From Persebacter sp051008975 (lineage in GTDB: Bacteria > Pseudomonadota > Gammaproteobacteria > Tethybacterales > Persebacteraceae), in contig JBPCXA010000035.1 in assembly GCA_051008975.1 (NCBI GenBank), positions 1-11,214 on the forward strand: a stretch of DNA of 11,214 bases, read 5' to 3'. Positions within the stretch are counted from its first letter, which is position 1; every line of letters starts with the position of its first letter. The notes below the pieces were generated by a model that saw only the letters and a program-made list of their open reading frames with translations, was not told the origin of the DNA and made no database searches. The translations under genes were made by a program, and so were the position numbers. Below are positions 1 through 5,523 of this stretch, in pieces.

Positions 1-21
1 AAAATCCGGCGTTTGTGCCGG
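1..21 (-). terminator. Candidate intrinsic terminator of the minus-strand RNA
   Basis: On the minus strand CCGGC, a six-base loop ACAAAC and GCCGG form a 5-bp GC-only hairpin (21-17 with 10-6), followed by ATTTT up to the window edge. The U tract may continue outside the window, so its strength cannot be judged. It lies seven bases after the outer stem of the structured RNA, as in a riboswitch expression platform or a small-RNA 3' end. Confidence 0.45.
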
Positions 22-124
22 GAGTTTGCTAATGCATCAACATCTTGGATACCGCCATCCCTTCCCCGGAGGTCTTTTATCAAATGGCACCCCCGGCGAC
101 GGGGGGAGGATGTCAAGCATTAGC
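1..124 (-). ncRNA. Putative structured small RNA or riboswitch-like leader
   Basis: Seen on the minus strand: an outer 8-bp stem (GCTAATGC at 124-117 with GCATTAGC at 35-28), a short internal loop, then a 5-bp stem (ACATC 112-108 with GATGT 44-40). These enclose a C5/G5 hairpin (105-101 with 94-90) and a GCCAT/ATGGC stem (88-84 with 58-54), giving a three-way junction. A terminator-like hairpin follows at 21-6. A TATAAT box at 136-131 puts the predicted start at about 124, exactly where the outer stem begins. The terminator 5' arm CTCCCGGC (24-17) could instead pair with GCCGGGGG (97-90), as an antiterminator would. I do not recognise the family; it does not match SRP RNA, 6S RNA, tmRNA or the common riboswitch cores I know. 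It could be a free small RNA or the leader of a gene beyond the left edge. A 27-codon leaderless ORF (120-37) is a weaker alternative. Confidence 0.5.
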
Positions 125-130
125 CCCGCC

Positions 131-136
131 ATTATA
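131..136 (-). promoter_or_regulatory. -10 box of the structured RNA
   Basis: A perfect TATAAT on the minus strand, preceded by T. Six bases separate it from the first base of the outer stem at 124, the normal distance to a transcription start. No convincing TTGACA lies 16-18 bases upstream. This is divergent from the leuC -10 box at 222-227. Confidence 0.5.
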
Positions 137-221
137 ACCCCGAACGCGGATTTTCGGCGCGGTTTTCGCCGCCGCCGCGGATTTTTTTCGGAAAACGATT
201 TTCGCCTTCGGCGCGGTGCGG

Positions 222-227
222 TATAAT
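222..227 (+). promoter_or_regulatory. -10 box for leuC, leaderless arrangement
   Basis: A perfect TATAAT ends six bases before the leuC ATG at 234, so transcription should begin at or within a base or two of the start codon. There is no room for a Shine-Dalgarno site in the mRNA. The -35 region (about 199-204, TTTTCG) is a poor match to consensus. Confidence 0.55.
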
Positions 228-233
228 CCCGCA

Positions 234-1625
234 ATGCGGACTTTGTACGAAAAACTCTGGCGGCGGCATTTGGTGGACGAGGACGCCGACGGACGCGCGC
301 TGTTGTACATAGACCGCCATCTCGTGCATGAAGTGACCAGCCCGCAGGCGTTCGAGGGACTGCGCGATTCCGGGCGGACGCCGTGGCGCGCCGGTTCGAT
401 TCTGGCGGTGCCCGAGCATAATGTGCCGACCGATTCGCGGGACGAAATCGCCGACGACATTTCGCGCCTGCAAATTAATACGCTGGACGACAACTGCCGC
501 GAATTCGGAATCGCGCATATTCCGCTGCGCGACGAGCGGCAGGGCATCGTGCATATCATCGGGCCGGAGCAGGGCGCGACTTTGCCGGGGATGACCGTCG
601 TCTGCGGCGATTCGCACACCAGCACGCACGGCGCGTTCAGCTGTCTCGCCTTCGGCATCGGAACTTCGGAAATTGAACATGTGCTGGCGACGCAGTGTCT
701 GCCGGCGAAAAAATCCAGGACGATGCGAATTTCCATCAACGGAAAATTGCGGCGCGGCGTGTTCGCCAAGGATGTCGTTTTGTCGCTCATCGGAAAAATC
801 GGCGTCAGCGGCGGCACCGGACATGTTTTGGAATACGCCGGAGATACGATTTCGGAGATGGACATGGCCGGGCGGATGACGATCTGCAATATGTCCATCG
901 AGGCCGGCGCGCGCGCGGGAATGATCGGCGTGGACGAAAAAACGCTCGCCTGGCTGAAAGACCGCCCGCTCGCGCCGCGCGGCGAAATGTGGCGGCGGGC
1001 GGGCGACTATTGGCGGACTTTGCGCAGCGACGACGGCGCGGTTTTCGACCGCGAGGAATTTTTGAACGCCGCCGCCGTCAAGCCGCAGGTGTCGTGGGGG
1101 ACTTCGCCGGAAATGGTCGCGGCGGTGGACGAAACAATTCCCGACCCGGCGGCGGAGCCGGATCCGGTCAAACGCGCCGGGATGGAAAACGCGCTTGCCT
1201 ACATGGGTCTCGTTCCCGGCGCGGCGATTTCGGACATTCGCCCGGACAAGGTGTTCATCGGTTCGTGCACGAACGCGCGCATTGAAGATCTGCGCGCCGC
1301 CGCCGAGGTCGTAAAAGACCGCCGCGTCGCCGCGAATATCCGGCGGGCGATGGTGGTGCCGGGGTCGGGACTCGTGCGCGCGCAGGCGGAACGCGAGGGG
1401 CTGCACGAAATTTTTCTGCGCGCCGGATTTGAATGGCGGTATTCGGGATGCTCAATGTGTCTCGGAATGAACGACGACCGCATGGGCGAAAAGGAGCGCT
1501 GCGCCTCCACTTCCAACCGCAACTTCGAGGGGCGGCAGGGATACAAATCGCGCACGCATCTCGTCAGCCCGGCGACGGCGGCGGCGGCGGCGGTGGCGGG
1601 GCGTTTCGTGGACATTTCGCAATAA
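234..1625 (+). CDS. leuC: 3-isopropylmalate dehydratase large subunit LeuC
   Basis: LeuC, with the small subunit LeuD, isomerises 2-isopropylmalate to 3-isopropylmalate in leucine biosynthesis, using a [4Fe-4S] cluster in the cytoplasm. The 463-residue product matches the family length (about 466 in E. coli) and aligns from end to end. Hallmarks seen: LYIDRHLVHEVTSPQAF near the N-terminus, GDSHTSTHGAF around residues 125-135, and the three cluster cysteines, Cys345 in GSCTN and Cys406/Cys409 in GCSMC. The C-terminus has CASTSNRNFEGRQG and THLVSPATAAAAA. ATG 234 is chosen because homology begins there (MRTLYEKL); an in-frame GTG at 216 lies upstream of the -10 box. leuD is not beside it: the next gene, 14 bases on, is a prepilin-like protein with no evident link to leucine. 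Identification is secure. Confidence 0.97.
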   Translation: MRTLYEKLWRRHLVDEDADGRALLYIDRHLVHEVTSPQAFEGLRDSGRTPWRAGSILAVPEHNVPTDSRDEIADDISRLQINTLDDNCREFGIAHIPLRDERQGIVHIIGPEQGATLPGMTVVCGDSHTSTHGAFSCLAFGIGTSEIEHVLATQCLPAKKSRTMRISINGKLRRGVFAKDVVLSLIGKIGVSGGTGHVLEYAGDTISEMDMAGRMTICNMSIEAGARAGMIGVDEKTLAWLKDRPLAPRGEMWRRAGDYWRTLRSDDGAVFDREEFLNAAAVKPQVSWGTSPEMVAAVDETIPDPAAEPDPVKRAGMENALAYMGLVPGAAISDIRPDKVFIGSCTNARIEDLRAAAEVVKDRRVAANIRRAMVVPGSGLVRAQAEREGLHEIFLRAGFEWRYSGCSMCLGMNDDRMGEKERCASTSNRNFEGRQGYKSRTHLVSPATAAAAAVAGRFVDISQ

Positions 1626-1639
1626 CTTTCGTTTGAGTT

Positions 1640-4180
1640 TTGCGCCGCCGCGGCGTCGTCGTTTTCATCTTCGTCGTGATGGTCGTCGGCGGCGGAACGA
1701 CCGGCGCGGTATATGACCGTCTTTCCGGAATGCAAAACGCCGAAGCCGAACGCGCCGAAGCCGCGAAACATGCGACCGGCGAAGCGCGGCTGGCGCTGGT
1801 CAACTATATGCTGCGGCGTTCGGCGCGCCCGCTGAACATCGCGCGTCCGGGCGGCGGCGCGATCGAGCCGCGTCTTTTAATGCTGCCGTGTCCCGACAAT
1901 GTGGAAGGCGATCATAATTTGGACGGTACACAAGATCCGACATGCGGCGCGGACGGCGGCAGCAATAGAAATTTAACCAACGGCGTTTTATCTTCCGGCG
2001 CGCGCTTCGGACGTCTTCCCGATCGTGCGAGATATAACGAACTCGGCGAGGACGAAATCAGCGACGGATTGGAAGGCGATTTTCGCGGCGGCGGCGGAAG
2101 ATTGTGGTATGCGCTGTCGCAACATTTCGCGCCGGCGTTAAACGGCGCGCCATTGAATTTGCATCGGCTGGATTCGCGCGACGACAAATGGCTGTCGGTC
2201 GTCCGCTTTGCGCCGGAACAAACGCCGCCGCTAATTACCGTGCATTCGCGCGTCGCCGCCGTCGTGCTGGCGCCCGGACGGCACGTCGCCGGACGCCCGT
2301 CCGAAGAATTCGTCGCCACCGCTTCGTTGGATTTGGAACAGATTAATGCATCCCTGTATTTTGAATCGGCGGGGGAGGAAAGCAACGCGGACGCAAACGG
2401 CGTTTTTGTGCGCGCCCTTCCGTCCGGCGAATTTGACGATTTCGCGGACTATATCGGCGCGGACGAAATGCTGGATGCGGACGGACGTTTTTTGCGCGAC
2501 TATCTCGTCTTCGCCGGGGCCGGCGAAGTGCATAACGCGCCCGCCGCCGGTTCGCCGCTGGCGGAAATATCCATAGCGCTCGCCGAATGGCGGGTGTTTT
2601 TCGGCTTTTATCCCGCGCCGGCGGCGAATATTTCCGTCCATATTGACGAACGCGCGCGCCATTGCGCGGCGTTTCATACCGCGGAACCGGCGTCCGCATC
2701 CGCATCCGGAATTGCGTTGTCGCCCGTTGCGGCGATGACTTTGGACGCGCCGTCCGCATCGGGAACGATTACCGCGACTCTGCAAACCGACTCCGCCTTT
2801 TTAACAATGCATCCGGCGACCTTGACAATTTCCGCCGGGTTGTCCGCCGCGCTTTCCGTTGTTCTCGGCGACCGGGCGACTCTTGTTTGGCCGCAAATTA
2901 CTCTCGCGCGTTTCGCCCGTCTGACTCTTTCCGCCGGCGCGGAAATCATCGCGGACGCTTCCTTGTTAAGAAATATCGGCGGCGGATATGCATTGTCGCC
3001 GGGCGCGACTGTTTCGTCCGCCACGGTTTCTTTATCTTTCGCGGCGCGGACGCCGCTGGCGTCGCCGGCGGGAATGCTGAACGGCTGGCTTCCCGAACAT
3101 CACAGAACGACGATGACGATCGCCATTGACGGCGCGCGAATAACTTTGTCCGCGCCGACCGCGGCGGGATTTTTGGGCGCGGCGACATTGACTTCCGCCG
3201 CCGCCACTATTACCGTTTCCACCGGCGCGCGTTTTGAGTTGCGGGATAAAATTAAGATAGAAAAAGATTTTTCGCAACTGACATTGTTTTACGAAGACGC
3301 GATATTGTTTTCGGACGGCGGCGCGGCGACTCTGCGGGCGGCGGACGGATACAAGCCGACCCCGGCGTCTTTCGCGCGGCGGCGTTTTGTCGCGTTGTTA
3401 TTTTCCGATGTCGTATTTTCCGGGCGGACAGTATTCGCGCCGCAAATCGTATATCCGTGGCGCGAAGAAAACGGAACGGGCGCGGTCACCCGCGACAATT
3501 TGCATCCGTATCCGCCGTGTTTTGATTCGCGCGGTCTGTCAAGAAGAACGCGTACTTTTATTGAAGACCACAACATTTATTACGCCGTTTCGCCCGGCTG
3601 CCACGGCGGCGGATTATGCACAGGGGGGGGGGGGGTATCAATTTCGGTCGCCGCGGAAACGCGTTTCGCCGCGCCGCTGCCGTTTACGCTCGCGCATTCC
3701 TATACCGCGACTCTCCGCGGCGGCGCGGAGGAAATCACCGTAAATCTCGGCGAAGCGACGCGCAATTTTACCGTGTCGGGCGCGTTTTCGCTGCCGCTCG
3801 GCGCGGCGGCGGCGGCGGATTTGACCGCGGGATTTACTTTCCGAAACGGCGAAAAAATTGTCGTCCCCGCCGGCGCGGTAATCACCGCCGGCGACCGGAC
3901 GCGCGTGGAAAATGTCGGCGCCGTACTGCTGTACAGTCCCGCCCCGCTCGCCAATACGCGATGTTTGCGCGGCATGCCGTCCGCCGCCGTCTATCCCGCG
4001 GCGGGCGCGACTCTCGCCGCGCAGGGCGGCGGCGGCGCGGATTTGACGACGCCGTGCCAGTGGCTGGACGACGACGAAAACGCCGACGGCGATTCGCTGT
4101 TTTTAATCCGCCCGTCCGCGCAAGACGCGCAAACCAACGATTACTTCATGATCTTCGGCGGAAACGTCATAGTGCAATAA
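1640..4180 (+). CDS. Type IV prepilin-like protein with long C-terminal region, contains a G13 tract
   Basis: The 846-residue product begins with a prepilin-type signal: a short basic leader (MRRRG) and then the hydrophobic stretch VVVFIFVVMVV. Peptidase cleavage after the Gly is expected. Glu at +5 is absent, as in GspK-type pseudopilins. Residues 45-230 show features I associate with a pilin-like family of beta/gammaproteobacteria: ARLALVNYMLRR, LPCPDN followed by an acidic Asp/Asn run, GRLWYALSQ and VAAVVLAPG. The rest (about 330-846) is rich in Ala, Thr, Ser and Gly, looks beta-rich and is not recognised. The only possible start is TTG 1640, since an in-frame TGA lies at 1634-1636; the RBS is weak (TTGAG). 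It follows leuC by 14 bases with no promoter seen, so co-transcription is likely. A G13 tract at 3623-3635 (Gly662-665) is in frame here. Role inferred: pilus-associated or surface display. Confidence 0.75.
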   Translation: MRRRGVVVFIFVVMVVGGGTTGAVYDRLSGMQNAEAERAEAAKHATGEARLALVNYMLRRSARPLNIARPGGGAIEPRLLMLPCPDNVEGDHNLDGTQDPTCGADGGSNRNLTNGVLSSGARFGRLPDRARYNELGEDEISDGLEGDFRGGGGRLWYALSQHFAPALNGAPLNLHRLDSRDDKWLSVVRFAPEQTPPLITVHSRVAAVVLAPGRHVAGRPSEEFVATASLDLEQINASLYFESAGEESNADANGVFVRALPSGEFDDFADYIGADEMLDADGRFLRDYLVFAGAGEVHNAPAAGSPLAEISIALAEWRVFFGFYPAPAANISVHIDERARHCAAFHTAEPASASASGIALSPVAAMTLDAPSASGTITATLQTDSAFLTMHPATLTISAGLSAALSVVLGDRATLVWPQITLARFARLTLSAGAEIIADASLLRNIGGGYALSPGATVSSATVSLSFAARTPLASPAGMLNGWLPEHHRTTMTIAIDGARITLSAPTAAGFLGAATLTSAAATITVSTGARFELRDKIKIEKDFSQLTLFYEDAILFSDGGAATLRAADGYKPTPASFARRRFVALLFSDVVFSGRTVFAPQIVYPWREENGTGAVTRDNLHPYPPCFDSRGLSRRTRTFIEDHNIYYAVSPGCHGGGLCTGGGGVSISVAAETRFAAPLPFTLAHSYTATLRGGAEEITVNLGEATRNFTVSGAFSLPLGAAAAADLTAGFTFRNGEKIVVPAGAVITAGDRTRVENVGAVLLYSPAPLANTRCLRGMPSAAVYPAAGATLAAQGGGGADLTTPCQWLDDDENADGDSLFLIRPSAQDAQTNDYFMIFGGNVIVQ
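3623..3635 (+). repeat. G13 homopolymer in the prepilin-like gene
   Basis: Thirteen consecutive G encode Gly662-665 and the first base of Val666. At 13 the frame stays open to 4180. Loss of one G gives an Arg-rich tail ending at 3743. Gain of one G opens a different Arg-rich frame that does not stop until 4422, beyond the gene and through the palindromic repeat. Runs of this length are classic sites of slipped-strand mispairing. Confidence 0.85.
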
Positions 4181-4206
4181 AACAATTCCGGCGCGCCGAA
4201 CAAAAC

Positions 4207-4418
4207 GGCAAAAGCGCGAAGTGCGATTTGTCGGAGGCGAAACAATATAAAAATTCCATTCCTGCGAAAGCAGGAATCTCCGCGCCGAAGGCGCAAATTG
4301 TAAAGAGGTACAATTACCCGCCGCTTCGCGGCGGCGGAGATTCCTGCTTTCGCAGGAATGGAATTTCTTGTACTATTTTATTTTGCGTCTCCATTCGGCA
4401 TTTCCCGCCTTTGCGGGA
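4207..4418. repeat. Large palindromic intergenic repeat, MITE/REP-like
   Basis: The core is a perfect 33-bp inverted repeat (4251-4283 with 4334-4366). Each arm contains its own hairpin, ATTCCTGC-GAAA-GCAGGAAT or its complement. Between the arms lie two small GC hairpins (4282-4294 and 4318-4334) around a central AATTGTA/TACAATT stem (4296-4302 with 4309-4315). Imperfect symmetry continues outward: GGAGGCGAAACAATATA on the left against the complement of 4372-4393, then GCAAAAGCG-type sequence near 4207 against the complement of 4395-4418. No ORF is credible here. It sits between convergent genes and may act as a bidirectional terminator, or it may be a non-autonomous mobile repeat. Confidence 0.75.
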
Positions 4419-4419
4419 A
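4402..4419. repeat. Short hairpin repeat of the ATTCCCGC/GCGGGAAT type
   Basis: TTCCCGC, loop CTTT and GCGGGAA form a 7-bp perfect stem. It resembles the dispersed ATTCCC-N8-GGGAAT repeats (dRS3-like) known from Neisseria and other proteobacteria. The same theme with one base changed recurs inside both large palindromes. The G14 tract begins four bases after it. Confidence 0.6.
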
Positions 4420-4422
4420 TAA

Positions 4423-4436
4423 GGGGGGGGGGGGGG
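4423..4436 (+). repeat. Intergenic G14 homopolymer
   Basis: Fourteen G directly follow the hairpin at 4402-4419 and end five bases before the stop codon of the minus-strand glycosyltransferase (TAA at 4444-4442). The tract therefore lies in the 3' untranslated part of that mRNA as a C14 run and does not alter its product. Confidence 0.85.
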
Positions 4437-4441
4437 CAGAA

Positions 4442-5518
4442 TTACGGGTGCGCGTCGCGGGCGGAAAGTACTTGCCGGTATACCGCCAGCGTTTCGTCGG
4501 CCATCCGTTTCGCGGTAAAGCGGGCTTTGACGCGCGCGCGCGATTCGGACGCGTCCGGCGGCGCGACAATTGCGGCGGCGAACGCCGCGGAATCGCCGGC
4601 CGGCACGAGACGTCCGCCGCGTTCGTCCGCGCCGATGATGTCGCGCGCGCCGCCGTGGTCGGCGGCGATCGTCGGTACGCCCATCGCCAGCGCCTCGGCG
4701 ATCGACCGCCCGAACGATTCCGGCTTGATCGCGCACGACACCGCGACATCGGCGAGCGCGTAGATTTCGCGCATGTCGTCCCGTCCGCCGACAAAACGCG
4801 CGCGCTCCGCCACCCCCAGACGCCGCGCCAGCGCGATCAACCGCCGCCGCCGCGAACCGCCGCCGGCGACGACCGCGACATATTCGCGCGGCAGTTTCGC
4901 CAAAATATGCAGCAAAACTTCATGCCCCTTTTGCGCCGACAATCGTCCGACATGCAAAATTACTTTTTTGTCCGCCAAGTCCCACTCTTCGCGCAAACGC
5001 GCGACCGTCTCTTTTCGCGCGGACGCGGGATTGAAATAGTCCGCGTCCACGCCGCGCGGGATAATATGGATATTCGCGACGCCGTAGGCGGAACGGACAT
5101 GCGCCGCCGCGGCGGAGCCGGGACAAATCACCGCGTCCGCGAAAGTCATCACCCGGCTGTACCGGTTGACGCTGTTAATTCCGTGCACCGTGGACACCGT
5201 CGGAATGCGCAGAGTGCGGTTCGCGAAATAATGCAGCCACGCCGGGACGCGGCTGCGGACATGCACAATATCCGGCGCGACGGCGCGCAATATCCGCCGC
5301 AAATGCATCGCCCGCGACGGGACGGTCAGAGGATTTTTGGACGCCAGCGGCGCCGGCAAAAAACGCCCGCCGTGTTGAATGACCGCGGCGGCGAGACGCC
5401 CGCCGCCGCCGAGAACGACATGTTCCGCGACTCCGCGATGCTCGCGCGTCAAATCCGCCACGCCGCGTTCCGCGCCGCCCTCGCGCATATTCGGAATCAG
5501 TTGGACGACCCGAATCAT
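4442..5518 (-). CDS. GT4-family (GT-B fold) glycosyltransferase
   Basis: The product is a probable retaining glycosyltransferase that moves a sugar from a nucleotide sugar to a lipopolysaccharide, capsule or other glycan acceptor at the cytoplasmic face. From ATG 5518 it has 358 residues, normal for GT4. Visible: an N-terminal Rossmann start (MIRVVQLIPNMREGGAER), the domain junction IIPRGVDADYFNP, the second-domain start VILHVGRLSAQKG, and the E-x7-E nucleotide-sugar motif PESFGRSIAEALAMGVPTIA (Glu267 and Glu275). No signal peptide is seen. ATG 5518 lies five bases after the purL stop and has no Shine-Dalgarno site. An in-frame TTG at 5527 overlaps the purL TGA, so translational coupling to purL is likely either way. 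Donor and acceptor cannot be told from sequence; the linkage to purL is probably only transcriptional. Confidence 0.88.
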   Translation of the reverse strand: MIRVVQLIPNMREGGAERGVADLTREHRGVAEHVVLGGGGRLAAAVIQHGGRFLPAPLASKNPLTVPSRAMHLRRILRAVAPDIVHVRSRVPAWLHYFANRTLRIPTVSTVHGINSVNRYSRVMTFADAVICPGSAAAAHVRSAYGVANIHIIPRGVDADYFNPASARKETVARLREEWDLADKKVILHVGRLSAQKGHEVLLHILAKLPREYVAVVAGGGSRRRRLIALARRLGVAERARFVGGRDDMREIYALADVAVSCAIKPESFGRSIAEALAMGVPTIAADHGGARDIIGADERGGRLVPAGDSAAFAAAIVAPPDASESRARVKARFTAKRMADETLAVYRQVLSARDAHP

Positions 5519-5523
5519 TCGCG

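Noticed and set aside
37..120. A 27-codon leaderless ORF (MLDILPPSPGV...) on the minus strand inside the structured RNA
   Set aside because: Its ATG lies ten bases after a TATAAT box, as for purL, so it is possible. The paired stems fall across its ends and the product matches nothing I know, so the RNA reading is preferred.
26..226. Plus-strand 66-codon ORF at the left edge
   Set aside because: It has no ribosome binding site, runs through the promoter region of leuC, has low-complexity Arg-rich translation, and lies antisense to the structured RNA.
216..233. GTG 216 as the leuC start
   Set aside because: It precedes the -10 box, and the added residues are not part of the conserved LeuC N-terminus; ATG 234 fits.
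132..1406. Long open frames antisense to or out of frame with leuC, purL and the prepilin gene
   Set aside because: They are Arg/Pro/Ala-rich shadows of high-GC codon use. None shows a family motif, and the sense frames are certain (leuC, purL) or much better supported.
4251..4366. CRISPR-like repeats in the intergenic palindrome
   Set aside because: The repeated units are inverted, not direct, and there are no regular spacers.
3616..4422. The 268-codon plus-strand frame overlapping the end of the prepilin gene as a separate gene
   Set aside because: It is Arg-rich and starts just before the G13 tract. It runs through the palindromic repeat and is better seen as the +1 slippage product.
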